A program made the translations under genes and the position numbers. From Pseudomonas sp. BGr12 (GTDB lineage Bacteria; Pseudomonadota; Gammaproteobacteria; Pseudomonadales; Pseudomonadaceae), in NCBI RefSeq assembly GCF_030272895.1, contig NZ_JALRNF010000001.1, positions 62,001 to 126,000 on the forward strand: a stretch of 64,000 nt of DNA. The letters run 5' to 3'. Each line of letters starts with the position of its first letter. Positions within the stretch are counted from its first letter, which is position 1. Shown in pieces: positions 32,023 through 41,445 of this stretch. Below the pieces are notes generated by a model. It was not told where the DNA came from and did no database searches. It worked only from the letters and a program-made list of their open reading frames with translations.

Positions 32023-33425
32023 GCAGACTCCCGGGAACGTTGGGGGACAGACTCCGTGGCCAGTTGGCCAAGGGTTATGGGCTTGATGGGCGGGCGAATG
32101 CGGTAGTAGCCCACCTGCTGCGGCGGCACTTGCCGGCGCTCGGCGATCACTTCGGTCACGCTCAGGCCGCACAGTCGCCCCTGGCACGGGCCCATGCCGC
32201 AACGGCCGAAGGCTTTGGTCTGATTGGGGCCCTGGCATCCCAGGTCGACGTAGCGGCGCACATCGCCGGCGCTGACCTCTTCGCAGCGACACAGCGTTAC
32301 CTCATCGGCCGGCATGCGGCACTCCTCCAGCGGGCGATACAGGGCATCGATGAAAGGCCGCGCCGCCAATCGCTGGCGTAACACCTTTTGCAAGGGTGCT
32401 GCGTAGCAGGCGAGCGCTCCCACGCCAAGACGCTGCAACTGGTCAGCAACCCGCATCGCGGCAAGCCTGCCCTGGAGCTGCGCCGCCAGCGCACCGCCGA
32501 TGGCGCCGCCATCGCCGGCGATGAAAACGCCGGGCTGGCTGGTTTCTCCCCAGGCATCGCGCTCGGCGCTCCAGCACAGTTGCGCAGCGCTCCACCGATG
32601 CTCAAGGCGCAGCGCCCAACTGATCTGGGTGTTGGGCACCACGCCCTGGTGAAGCAGGATCAACGCGCAGGCGATGCGTTGGCGGACACCGCCGTGCTCG
32701 AAGGTCAACGCCCGCGCCTGGTCGTCGCCCTCGATGCGCAGCGCCCGGGCACCGCGATAATGTCGCACGCCAGCACGCTTCAACCTTGCCAGCAATGAAA
32801 CGCCCTTGAGCAGGTCGCGCCAGCCGCGCAGCGCGCCGGGAAGGGTTCGCCAGGCACGAACACCGTCGCGAAGCCTGGAGGTGTCGACCAGTGCGGCCAA
32901 CTCAATCCCGGCCCGCAGGTACTGAACCGCCAACAGGTAGAGCAACGGCCCGCAACCGGCCAATACCACCGGGCCGGTCGGCAACAGTGCGGCGCTTTTG
33001 AGCAGGATCTGCCCGGCCCCCGCCGTCATCACCCCGGGCAAGGTCCAGCCGGGGATGGGCATTGGCCGCTCGAAGGCGCCCGCGGCAATCAGCAGGCTTC
33101 GTGCCTGGGCGACATGCGCCTGGCCGTCGACCAGATAGTGCACCTGCTTGTCGTCACCGACCCACCACACCGACGCGCCGCTGACAACCTGCGCGCCACA
33201 GCAGAGAAAGTCCTGTGCCAGTGCCCGCCCGGCCAGGTAATCCGCGCCGAGCACGTCCAGGCGCCTGGCATCGCTTTCCAGCACATTGCGATAGATCTGC
33301 CCGCCGGGTGATGCCTGCTCATCCAGCACCAGCACGCTCAGGCCATGGTGCCGGGCCTGTACCGCGGCGCTCATGCCCGCAGGCCCGGCACCGATCACCA
33401 GCAGATCGACAGGATCAAGACTCAT
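32019..33425 (-). CDS. FAD-dependent oxidoreductase with 2Fe-2S C-terminus (opine oxidase subunit A / HcnB type)
   Basis: The 468-residue protein begins with DLLVIGAGPAGMSAAVQARH (FAD site, residues about 7-26) and has a second nucleotide motif around LPTGPVVLAGCGPLLYLLAV. It ends with a BFD-like cysteine cluster: TLCRCEEVSAGDV, then FGRCGMGPCQGRLCG, which binds an iron-sulfur centre. This is the A subunit of octopine/nopaline oxidase, hydrogen cyanide synthase or D-hydroxyproline dehydrogenase type complexes. It overlaps RidA and the small 2Fe-2S subunit gene. The substrate is not determined by the sequence. Confidence 0.86.
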   Translation of the reverse strand: MSLDPVDLLVIGAGPAGMSAAVQARHHGLSVLVLDEQASPGGQIYRNVLESDARRLDVLGADYLAGRALAQDFLCCGAQVVSGASVWWVGDDKQVHYLVDGQAHVAQARSLLIAAGAFERPMPIPGWTLPGVMTAGAGQILLKSAALLPTGPVVLAGCGPLLYLLAVQYLRAGIELAALVDTSRLRDGVRAWRTLPGALRGWRDLLKGVSLLARLKRAGVRHYRGARALRIEGDDQARALTFEHGGVRQRIACALILLHQGVVPNTQISWALRLEHRWSAAQLCWSAERDAWGETSQPGVFIAGDGGAIGGALAAQLQGRLAAMRVADQLQRLGVGALACYAAPLQKVLRQRLAARPFIDALYRPLEECRMPADEVTLCRCEEVSAGDVRRYVDLGCQGPNQTKAFGRCGMGPCQGRLCGLSVTEVIAERRQVPPQQVGYYRIRPPIKPITLGQLATESVPQRSRESA

Positions 33426-33756
33426 GGCGATCGTTCCTCGCTTGCGCATCACAAGCCAATGCCCGCGCGCCGTTTTGCGTGCGCACACGCATGCCGTCGC
33501 GAACGGCGATCATGCACGCCTGGCAATTGGGCACGCCGTCGACCTCCACCAGGCACTCGAAACACACCCCCATCAGGCAATAGGGCGCACGCGGCCGGCC
33601 GGTTACAGGCGTGGTGCGGGTGCTGCGGATGCCGCTGGCAAGCAAGGCGGCCGCCAGAGAAACGCCGCCCGGCACCGACAACGCGCAGCCATCGAACTCG
33701 ATGGTGTACCCGGGAAGTTCGCCGGCCATTGGCGTGAACAGGCGCTTAGTGGGCAT
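33415..33756 (-). CDS. 2Fe-2S ferredoxin-like subunit (HcnA/OoxC type)
   Basis: The 113-residue protein has a single ferredoxin-like domain with the plant-type cluster pattern: CLMGVCFECLVEVDG followed by NCQAC, giving four Cys ligands. These small subunits pass electrons within the A/B flavoprotein complex. It overlaps both flanking subunit genes (by 11 bases each), indicating a tight operon and an obligate complex. Confidence 0.86.
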   Translation of the reverse strand: MPTKRLFTPMAGELPGYTIEFDGCALSVPGGVSLAAALLASGIRSTRTTPVTGRPRAPYCLMGVCFECLVEVDGVPNCQACMIAVRDGMRVRTQNGARALACDAQARNDRHES

Positions 33757-34870
33757 TGACCACCTCGTTCATGGACGTGAAACGTTGAAGGGAAAAACTC
33801 GACACCTCCGGCAGCGCCTTCGTGCCGGCAATCCAGGGTGCCAGTGAAAGGGCATGGGCAGCGGCCAGGGTCACACCGCTGTGACACGACACCACAAAGC
33901 AGCCTGGCGCACTGGCCAGTTCTTCGTAGATCGGTGCGCCGTCGGGGCTCAACACCCGCAGCGAACCCCAGGCGCGCACCAGCCGCACCTGCGCCAGCTG
34001 CGGGAAACACGCCACGGCGCGCGCGGCAATCTGCGACATCACCGCAACACTGGTGCGATCATCGAAGCCCACCCGCTCGGCGGAGTCGCCAAGCTGCACG
34101 GTGCCCTCATCGGTCTGACGCACATAGGTCGTGGGGTAATGAAGGAAAGGCTTGATCCGCTCGGTCACCAGAATCTGCCCACGGCTGGGCTGCAAGGGAA
34201 CCTCATGGCCCAACATCGCCCCCAGGGCCCGGTTGCCCAGCCCTGCCGCCAGCACCAGGCGCTCGCTCGACACGCGAAGGGATCCGGCCCTGATTTCAAA
34301 GCCGCCAGCGCCCTGGCGGATGTCATCGACCCTGGCACCATTGAGCAGCGTCACATTGCGCTGCTTGCACGCCGCATGCAAAGCATGCAGCAGCTTGAGC
34401 GGATTGACGTGACCATCGAGTGGCGAATAGCAGGCTCCGACCACCTGCGGTCCGATCCCCGGCAGGCGCTTGCGCAGCTCGCGGTTGTCCAGCACCTGGA
34501 ACGGGTAGTCGGCGTCCTGGGCAGCCTGGATCGCCTGCAGTACGCGTGCTTCATCCGCCAGCTCGGCCTCGGACAGACACAGTTGAAATCCGCCGGGTTG
34601 CCTGAGCTGCACATCGATGCCCGTGTCAGCGAGCAACAAGGCCGCCAGGCGTGGCCAAAGCCCGACCGCGGCCTGGGTCCACTGCGCATAGGCGCCCATG
34701 CCGTGGCCCTTGCCCTGTACCCAGAGCAGCCCGAAGTTGCCGCGTGCCGCCCGGAAAGCGGTGTCGCCCTCATCCACCACGGCCACCTTGTGCCCCAGCA
34801 AGGCAAGCCCGTATGCGCTTGCCATGCCCACCAGGCCACCACCAATGACGGTGTAATCAGTTTTTTGCAT
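33746..34870 (-). CDS. FAD-dependent oxidase subunit B (OoxB/HcnC type)
   Basis: The 374-residue DAO-family flavoprotein starts MQKTDYTVIGGGLVGMASAY (FAD site) and contains SPLDGHVNPLKLLHALHAAC and VRAWGSLRVLSPDGAPIYE. It is the catalytic subunit that oxidises a secondary amine such as an opine, D-hydroxyproline or a glycine-like substrate. It is the first gene of the leftward operon, followed by the 2Fe-2S subunit, the A subunit, RidA and the binding protein. A LysR gene lies divergently, 147 bases away. Confidence 0.86.
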   Translation of the reverse strand: MQKTDYTVIGGGLVGMASAYGLALLGHKVAVVDEGDTAFRAARGNFGLLWVQGKGHGMGAYAQWTQAAVGLWPRLAALLLADTGIDVQLRQPGGFQLCLSEAELADEARVLQAIQAAQDADYPFQVLDNRELRKRLPGIGPQVVGACYSPLDGHVNPLKLLHALHAACKQRNVTLLNGARVDDIRQGAGGFEIRAGSLRVSSERLVLAAGLGNRALGAMLGHEVPLQPSRGQILVTERIKPFLHYPTTYVRQTDEGTVQLGDSAERVGFDDRTSVAVMSQIAARAVACFPQLAQVRLVRAWGSLRVLSPDGAPIYEELASAPGCFVVSCHSGVTLAAAHALSLAPWIAGTKALPEVSSFSLQRFTSMNEVVNAH

Positions 34871-35017
34871 AGGACCTGCTTTGGCGATCACCAGCCCCGT
34901 AGCTGCCAGTAAATCCGCGCTTCACTTGTAGTTGCGATGATCCTATGGCGCTGTCAGCCGGTTGAAAAATGCTTTATTTTTCGACGACCATGTCTTTTTG
35001 TTATGGGATTGCCCAGC

Positions 35018-35935
35018 ATGAATCTTCGTCAACTGGAGGCCTTCAGAGCGGTCATGCTCGGCCAGACCGTGACCCGCGCCGCCGAAATGCTGCATATCTC
35101 GCAGCCCGCCGCCACCCGCCTGATCGCAGCGCTTGAGGACAACATCGGGTTCGCCTTGTTCGAACGCAGCAAAGGCCGCCTGCAGCCAACACCCGAGGCC
35201 CTGGTGCTTTACGAGGAAGTGGAGCGCTCGCTATTGGGCGTCGAGCGCATCGCCCGCACGGCGCGGGAAATCAGCGACCTCAAGCGCGGCTCACTGCATA
35301 TCGCCTGCGCGCCAGCCCTGGGCCTGTCGTTCATGCCGCGAGCCATTAGCGCGTTCCTGCGCCTGCACGAGCACGCGCACATCACCCTGATGGTGCAGTC
35401 CTCGGGCGAAGTGGTGGATGCCATTGTCGGAGAGCGCTGCGATGTCGGCTTCATCGCCCAGCCCAACGCCTACCCGAGCCCCCGGGGCGAGAAGATCATC
35501 CAGTCGGCACTACAGTGCGCGCTGCCAACCGGTCACCGGTTGTGCGAAAAGGCCGTGATCGTGCCTGAAGACCTGGAGGGCGAACCCTTCATTTCCTATC
35601 CTCATGCCGTGGCCTCGCGCCAACACATCGACTCCATCTTCGCCGCGTACGGGATCGAACGGCGCATGAACCTCGAAACCCAACTCTCCATGCCCATGTG
35701 CCATTTCGTCGAACTGGGTGCGGGTGTAGCGCTGGTCGATCCGATCAGTGCATTGGAATACACCGGTGAAAAGGTCATCTTCCGCCCTTTCGAGCCCACC
35801 ATTGCGATGGACTTCAGCATGCTGGTGCCGCAGAACAAGAAGCCATCGAGGTTCCAGGTGCAGTTTCTTCAGCACATCAGGGATTTTGTTGGTCGCGAGA
35901 TTGGACAATCTGGCGCCTGGCTAGATCACCCATAA
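35018..35935 (+). CDS. LysR family regulator (OccR/NocR-like)
   Basis: The 305-residue protein has an N-terminal HTH (MNLRQLEAFRAVMLGQTVTR, then AAEMLHISQPAATRLIAALE) and an effector-binding domain (about 90-300). The N-terminus and TRAAEMLHISQPAATR resemble the OccR/NocR group that activates opine genes. It is divergent from the oxidase operon, which it probably activates. The start at 35018 is used because the upstream frame is out of pattern. The 3' end overlaps the convergent MAPEG gene by 15 bases. Confidence 0.86.
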   Translation: MNLRQLEAFRAVMLGQTVTRAAEMLHISQPAATRLIAALEDNIGFALFERSKGRLQPTPEALVLYEEVERSLLGVERIARTAREISDLKRGSLHIACAPALGLSFMPRAISAFLRLHEHAHITLMVQSSGEVVDAIVGERCDVGFIAQPNAYPSPRGEKIIQSALQCALPTGHRLCEKAVIVPEDLEGEPFISYPHAVASRQHIDSIFAAYGIERRMNLETQLSMPMCHFVELGAGVALVDPISALEYTGEKVIFRPFEPTIAMDFSMLVPQNKKPSRFQVQFLQHIRDFVGREIGQSGAWLDHP

Positions 35936-36334
35936 CAGCCTGACCATCCAATAGGCAGCAATGATCAGCTGAACCGCGAAAGCGGCAAACCTGAGGTAGA
36001 TCGCCAAAACGCCAGTCGAAGCCACATGAATGCACGACTGCACCAATCGGGCGAGCAGCAAGATGTAAGCCAGCGGATCGGTGAGCTCGGTTTGTCCAGT
36101 GAGCAAGGCCAGGATCAACACCCCGCCAAAGATGGGCAGGCCTTCCACACAATTGGCATGAGCACGCGCCAGACGTTGCATGAAGGGCGAAAGATTAGCG
36201 TTATCCGGGGTAAACGCTTTGACCGAGACGCCTTTGAACAGCAACAGAAAACCTCGAAGCGACTCCATCAGGATGAGCAGTGACAAGGCCCAGGCGATAA
36301 GCCCCGCCAGCGCGACCGCACTTGGGCTGGTCAT
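35921..36334 (-). CDS. MAPEG family membrane protein
   Basis: The 137-residue protein has four membrane helices and the MAPEG-like segment FMQRLARAHANCVEGLPIFG (Arg, His, Asn and Glu pattern) followed by LLARLVQSCIHVAST. Eukaryotic relatives are glutathione-dependent membrane enzymes; bacterial ones are mostly uncharacterised. The start ATG at 36334 gives a natural first helix. Convergent with the LysR gene. Confidence 0.85.
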   Translation of the reverse strand: MTSPSAVALAGLIAWALSLLILMESLRGFLLLFKGVSVKAFTPDNANLSPFMQRLARAHANCVEGLPIFGGVLILALLTGQTELTDPLAYILLLARLVQSCIHVASTGVLAIYLRFAAFAVQLIIAAYWMVRLLWVI

Positions 36335-36455
36335 TTGGCTTGCCTCCTGTACGGCTGCGGTGCACACCGCCGCTGGCGTTGCGGTGGGGTGATAAATTTT
36401 CCGGACCCGGTCAGAATGGCCAAGGTAAGCAATCTCCCCTTGCATGGAACGCAAA

Positions 36456-36788
36456 ATGAAATTCGCAAGCACCCTCTTGTTATCGATCTCATTAACCGGC
36501 TGTGGAACGGTCAATACCGTGTTCAGGGATGACAGCGTGGCGAGCGACAAGCTTGCCCGCTGGGATTCCCGATGCGAGTCCATCCCGCGCGTGTACAGCG
36601 GGGTAGCGCTGGACTTCTGCAAGCTCAACGCGCAGCCCCGTAGCTCCACCCACCTTGAAGGCCAGCCGTCGGCGCCATTGATGCTTGTCGACATGGCCTT
36701 TTCAGGAGTTGCCGATACCGTGCTGTTGCCCTATTCGATCTACTTGCAGGACAAGAGCGGGAACATTCCGAAGGCGCGACTGCAATAA
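36456..36788 (+). CDS. YceK/YidQ family lipoprotein (DUF1375-like)
   Basis: The 110-residue protein has a lipoprotein signal MKFASTLLLSISLTGC with lipobox LTGC. The mature part has the YceK/YidQ features: YSGVALDFCKLN and MAFSGVADTVLLPYSIY. The family is an outer- or inner-membrane lipoprotein of unknown function. An ATG 12 bases upstream is also possible. Confidence 0.78.
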   Translation: MKFASTLLLSISLTGCGTVNTVFRDDSVASDKLARWDSRCESIPRVYSGVALDFCKLNAQPRSSTHLEGQPSAPLMLVDMAFSGVADTVLLPYSIYLQDKSGNIPKARLQ

Positions 36789-36866
36789 CCGGTCGAGTGC
36801 AGCAAGCGAAAGGGAACGGATTTATTTTTAGAGCAACAGTAAAAATAAACCCGCCCCTTCGGTTAC

Positions 36867-37253
36867 TCAGGTATTTGAACAGACAAGCGCAGCATCGAGC
36901 AGCCGTCCCTTGTCATACCAGGCATCCCGTTGATAGGCCAAAAATTGATGCTGGCTCCCTGAACCGGAGACTTCAACAAGGCCGCTTGCCTTGTTCGGGT
37001 CAGTGCTCTCTAGATAAAGTTTAAGCGTGCCACCTTCCTCTTGTATGTACGTTTTCGAGCTACCTCTAAGCTCTTCTTGTACACAGGCCGTATAGTGTTG
37101 CGGACTCTTCGCAGTGGTGCCCGACGTGTAATCATGCCCTATACGGATATCAGGATTTTGTGCACATCCTGCAAGTAAAAGTGTGACCAGAAACGAAGAC
37201 AACATCCCGGTAACGGCCCGCCTTGAGCCCACCGCCTGCGCCGAGGTGTTCAT
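36867..37253 (-). CDS. Putative lipoprotein
   Basis: A 128-residue frame has a secretion signal ending in the lipobox LLAGC (MLSSFLVTLLLAGC). The true start may be the ATG at 37205 that gives this short signal, rather than 37253. The mature part is polar (YTACVQEELRGSSKTYIQEE). No known family is recognised. It is convergent with the YceK-like gene. Confidence 0.65.
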   Translation of the reverse strand: MNTSAQAVGSRRAVTGMLSSFLVTLLLAGCAQNPDIRIGHDYTSGTTAKSPQHYTACVQEELRGSSKTYIQEEGGTLKLYLESTDPNKASGLVEVSGSGSQHQFLAYQRDAWYDKGRLLDAALVCSNT

Positions 37254-37714
37254 GCGACACCCTCCGACCCCCATAGACAATCATGGACAGTTACGGATCA
37301 GCACAACCCTTTTTAATAATATACCCACGCTGCTTATCGACACCTGTATCGCCTGTAAATATTAGCCTGCTTAGCAATCCTGCAATATTCTGGTTTGCTA
37401 TATTCGCTACGCTAAATGTGAATTAAGTGAATCCACCAACAATAGCCCTGCAAATCTTCAACTCGCCACTACGCAGTACAAACTCACTAGTTAACAGCCT
37501 TGCCGGGGCAAATTGGATAATTAGCCAACTGCACTACAATTATCAGGAGCACCGGCCACCTGGCAGTTACAGAGCGATTGGAACCGGTCTCGCCGCAAGG
37601 TTCATTTGTTGGCGAGTTCAAGCGATGGCCAAGGCCCTTTAGTACGAAGCGCGCTCCTCGATTGGGTTCTTTACCTTGTTCCTGGTGTCGGTTCGACACC
37701 TGAGGGCCAGAGAA
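37254..37714. other. Gene-free interval, 460 bases
   Basis: AT-rich in the left half with no open frame of good codon use and no clear repeat. It should contain the promoters of the leftward lipoprotein gene and of the large membrane protein gene; no specific elements are recognised. Confidence 0.4.
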
Positions 37715-40700
37715 ATGAACAACAACGACTCAGGGAGCAACCTCGGATTCTGGCTACCTGGTAGTGCAATTATTCTTAGCCTGATTGTCTCTACGTTTGC
37801 ACTCACCCGTGTTCCGTTCCTCGAACAACGCCCCTTTGGTGCGCAGTTCCAGACACAACTGCCTATAGAAGCACGCCTGTGGCAGGACCCTTTCGATGCG
37901 CTGGAGCGCTACCGCAAGCGGTTCAAAGACAACAAGATCCAGCCGCCTGGCGCTGAATGCACGTCTGAACTCTTTGACATATCAACGGTTCCTGCCGCCC
38001 GCACGGAACAACGGATTCAGCCGGCAAACGCCCCCGAGGCAGAAACAGCAGGTACGGTTGCAGCAGACAAGTCGTCTGCTGCAACCAACGCATCGAGCGC
38101 ACCTGCGGAGCCCATCAACATCATGGTCGCTCTGGTCGAAGGCGGGCCCTACGCCGAAGAAGTGGAACTGCGCCGACGCATGCGCTACGCCATTCTCGCC
38201 GGTTTCAAGACGGCCCGGATGGTGCCCGAGGATGAGCAAAACATCCGCTGCCTGGCCCTGGCAGACGACCTGGAAGGTGATCCGGCCACGCCGGCAAGCG
38301 ATGCACAGGGCAGTGGCAAGCGCGCAGAACTGCCCTATGAAACCTTTGTCGCCAACCCTTTCGACCCGCCGACCGATCTGGAAGAAAAACCGCATCCGTC
38401 TGCCCGCACCATGTTGTTCTGGCTCAAACAGAGCCACCTGGGCAACGCTCCGCTGCACAAGCTTGAACAACTGCGTCGGACCTTGTCGTGCAAGGTCAAC
38501 AGGGTTGGCGGGACGCCCTTGTCCTGCTCCCAGTTCAACGACGACACAACGCTAAAGGTGATCGGGCCTGCCGACTCGACCGTGTTGCGCGAGATGTACC
38601 GCGAGGAATACGAAGGCCAGAAGGTGTCGCCGAAAATAGAGATCTACTCACCCTTGGCCACCGCCGACAGAACCATGCTGATGCGCGGAATCGAAAAGCC
38701 CAAGGACCGCACGGAGCAGACCGCAGAGCCCGCAAAAAGTCCGAAACAATCGCTCAAGCTGCTGCGCACCATCAGCGACGACCGCACCATGACCACCCTG
38801 CTGCTCGAGGAACTGAAACTGCGTAGAGTTGACCCCGCCGCCGGTCTGCAGTGTGCGCCGGGCGCTGTGATGCGGGTCGCCAACGATTGTGGCGGCGCAG
38901 GCTTTCGACGCATGAACCGCATCGCGCTGATCTCCGAGTGGGACAGTTTCTACAGCCGGGCGTTGATCGAAAGTTTCAAGACCCAGGTGGCCACCAGTGC
39001 CCACCTGGGCGATGAAGAAAAGGCCTCGGTCGATAACTGGCTCCTGCGCTTCAGCTACCTGCGCGGCCTGGATGGGCGCCTTCCGGAGGAAGCCGCCAGC
39101 GCCGACAAGAGCGCCGGCAAGGACAGCAAGAAAGACGGACTTGAACTGGACACCAGCCCGCTGGAGAAGGCCGAAGGCAACTCCCAGCTCGACTACCTGC
39201 GCCGCCTGGCCGACCACATCGCCCATGAAGACGACATCTATCGGCGCAATGGTGAAGACGGCATCGGTGCCATCGGCATATTGGGGCTCGACACCTATGA
39301 CAAGTTGCTGGCCTTGCAAGCCCTGAAGTCGCGCATGCCGAACAAGTTGTATTTCTCAACCGACCTCGATGCGCGCATGCTGCAACGCGGCCAGGCCGAA
39401 ATCACCCGCAACCTGGTACTGGCCTCACCCTATGGCCTGACCCTGACCCGCGCCCTGCAGCAGGATGTCCCACCGTTTCGCGACAGCTTGCAGAGCGCCG
39501 TGTTCATCGCCGTGCTCACCGCGCAAGCCCCGCAAGGCTTCGATGCCAAGCGGGCTAAATTCGACTACACCAAGTCAGGGCTACTCTCACCCGGTATCTA
39601 TGAGGTGGGCATAAAGGGCTTTATCCCCCTGGCAAGCCAACTGACCCAGTCGCGACCGGAGGATTGCGCCGCGCCAAACCCTGGACGCTCAGGCCAGATC
39701 AGCCGTGTACGCCCGCAAGACATCATGGCGTTGCGCTGCTTGCAGGATCGCGCAGAACTACCCTACCCCGAAGTGTCCACGGCAATGCGCGAAGACGTTG
39801 CCGGGATCCTGTCTTTCTTTCGGGCTGGGCCGTTGTCATTGATTTTGCTGTTGCTGGCACTGTTTCTTGGCTGGTGGTGGACCAGCAGATGCCTCGTCAC
39901 GCCAGCTCAGCGCCCTTCCCCGGATCAGAAACCAGAGGCGCCGCTGTACCAGCTCCCGCCCTGGGTTCACAGCATGCCGATGTCGCTCTACACGGCGTCT
40001 GCCTTGTCCGCTCTGGTCGGAACCTTGTATTGGCGGGTGGAGTTCATGTGGATCGCGTTCGTCCTGATCCTGCTGGGCATCGTCTGCGCGGAGCTTATTC
40101 GCCGAACGGTGCCAGCCTCTTCAAGGCTCGGACGCAGCCCTGCCGGCATTGCCGGTTTGTTCGACGCCTCGGGGTGGTACATCCTGGTGCCGTTGGTGGT
40201 GTTCATCCTGGCCTTGTTGTGGGCCTACCAGATTCGCCGCCCCCTGACCTTTGACGGGCTGGGTGAGCCCATGTTCCTGTTCCAGGGCATCAGCGCCTGG
40301 CCCACTGTCGCGCTGCGCCTGTTGGCGGCATTGATCTCGATTTCGGCGCTGTTCTGGGGTTGGCGCAACCTGCAGCTCAACCGTGACGAGATCCTCGACG
40401 ATTACCACCTGAGCCACTTGCCGCTCATTTACCGGGCAAGGTTGTGGCGACATTTTCCATTGTTCACCCCGCGTGGTAAAAAATGGTCATGGCGTCAATG
40501 GTTCGATCATCTGGGGCATTGGCTGTTCAAGATCATCTTCCCGCTGTCAGCCAGCGATATCAGCTACATCAGCGAAAAGTCCCGACTGGCCCTGCAACTG
40601 CCCGCCAGCGGCGACGAGCGCAAGCTTGTTTTCATTTCGCGCTTCTGGCGCGAGCACTGCGAATGCGGCACCTTCACCGCGCGCCTGGTACGGGCGGCGC

Positions 40701-41407
40701 TTGCGACCTGGTTTTTCGTCGTCGTCACCAGCGTACTGATGGTGGTGTGGCCCATGGAAGGAATCCCGGTCCGGGGTGGCTCGCCAATCTGGCTGTGGAG
40801 TTGGCTACTGTCATACTTGTTTTTCCAGCTGCTGGTGTTCTGGGTGGTGGACGCCAACCGGCTGCTCACGCGCTTCATCCGCCAATTGAGCACGCATCAT
40901 GGCATCTGGCCAAAATCCCTGCGGATCGAGCATAAGTTGCACTTCGGAACCGCCACGCACCCCTGCATCGACGACTGGATGGACATGGTCCTGATCGCCA
41001 AGCGTACCTCGGCCGTCAACCGCCTGATCTATGCGCCGACCGTCGTCCTGCTGATCATGCTTGCCTCACGCAACAGCTATTTCGATAACTGGCCGACCCC
41101 GCCCAGCATCGTCATTACCTTTCTGCTCACGGCAGTGATATTGCTCAGCTCGGCGATCTCGCTGCGCCGCGCGGCGGAGAAAGCGCGCCGCACAGCCTTG
41201 CAGCGTATCGACAACTACCTGTTGCTCCCCGCGGACGACAAGCTGAACCGGGAAAAGCTGGAAATGATCCGCGCCCGCATCGCAGCGCTCAATACCGGCG
41301 CGTTCTCGCGCTACTCCGAAGAACCCCTGGTGCGGGCGTTGCTGCTGTCGTTGACCGGTATTGGCGGCTCGATCATTGCCGATGCGATCAATTTCTCCAA
41401 GTTCTGA
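37715..41407 (+). CDS. Large unrecognised membrane protein (1230 residues) with a receptor-like extracytoplasmic domain
   Basis: The start at 37715 follows GAGGGCCAGAGAA. An N-terminal helix (LGFWLPGSAIILSLIVSTFA) precedes about 670 polar residues. Parts of these look like a type-1 periplasmic-binding fold: RIALISEWDSFYSRALIESF (about 400), GAIGILGLDTYDKLLAL (about 517) and KLYFSTDLDARML (about 545). From about residue 695 there are eight or nine hydrophobic helices, including SLILLLLALFLGWWW, WYILVPLVVFILALLWAYQI, ALATWFFVVVTSVLMVVWP and LSYLFFQLLVFWVVDA. No enzyme motif is seen. A lipoprotein gene is convergent just downstream. Inference: a sensor or transport complex component; I do not know the family. 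Confidence 0.55.
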   Translation: MNNNDSGSNLGFWLPGSAIILSLIVSTFALTRVPFLEQRPFGAQFQTQLPIEARLWQDPFDALERYRKRFKDNKIQPPGAECTSELFDISTVPAARTEQRIQPANAPEAETAGTVAADKSSAATNASSAPAEPINIMVALVEGGPYAEEVELRRRMRYAILAGFKTARMVPEDEQNIRCLALADDLEGDPATPASDAQGSGKRAELPYETFVANPFDPPTDLEEKPHPSARTMLFWLKQSHLGNAPLHKLEQLRRTLSCKVNRVGGTPLSCSQFNDDTTLKVIGPADSTVLREMYREEYEGQKVSPKIEIYSPLATADRTMLMRGIEKPKDRTEQTAEPAKSPKQSLKLLRTISDDRTMTTLLLEELKLRRVDPAAGLQCAPGAVMRVANDCGGAGFRRMNRIALISEWDSFYSRALIESFKTQVATSAHLGDEEKASVDNWLLRFSYLRGLDGRLPEEAASADKSAGKDSKKDGLELDTSPLEKAEGNSQLDYLRRLADHIAHEDDIYRRNGEDGIGAIGILGLDTYDKLLALQALKSRMPNKLYFSTDLDARMLQRGQAEITRNLVLASPYGLTLTRALQQDVPPFRDSLQSAVFIAVLTAQAPQGFDAKRAKFDYTKSGLLSPGIYEVGIKGFIPLASQLTQSRPEDCAAPNPGRSGQISRVRPQDIMALRCLQDRAELPYPEVSTAMREDVAGILSFFRAGPLSLILLLLALFLGWWWTSRCLVTPAQRPSPDQKPEAPLYQLPPWVHSMPMSLYTASALSALVGTLYWRVEFMWIAFVLILLGIVCAELIRRTVPASSRLGRSPAGIAGLFDASGWYILVPLVVFILALLWAYQIRRPLTFDGLGEPMFLFQGISAWPTVALRLLAALISISALFWGWRNLQLNRDEILDDYHLSHLPLIYRARLWRHFPLFTPRGKKWSWRQWFDHLGHWLFKIIFPLSASDISYISEKSRLALQLPASGDERKLVFISRFWREHCECGTFTARLVRAALATWFFVVVTSVLMVVWPMEGIPVRGGSPIWLWSWLLSYLFFQLLVFWVVDANRLLTRFIRQLSTHHGIWPKSLRIEHKLHFGTATHPCIDDWMDMVLIAKRTSAVNRLIYAPTVVLLIMLASRNSYFDNWPTPPSIVITFLLTAVILLSSAISLRRAAEKARRTALQRIDNYLLLPADDKLNREKLEMIRARIAALNTGAFSRYSEEPLVRALLLSLTGIGGSIIADAINFSKF

Positions 41408-41445
41408 GGCGTGCGGGGCGGCGACCTGCCCCGCGCCAGGCCTCC

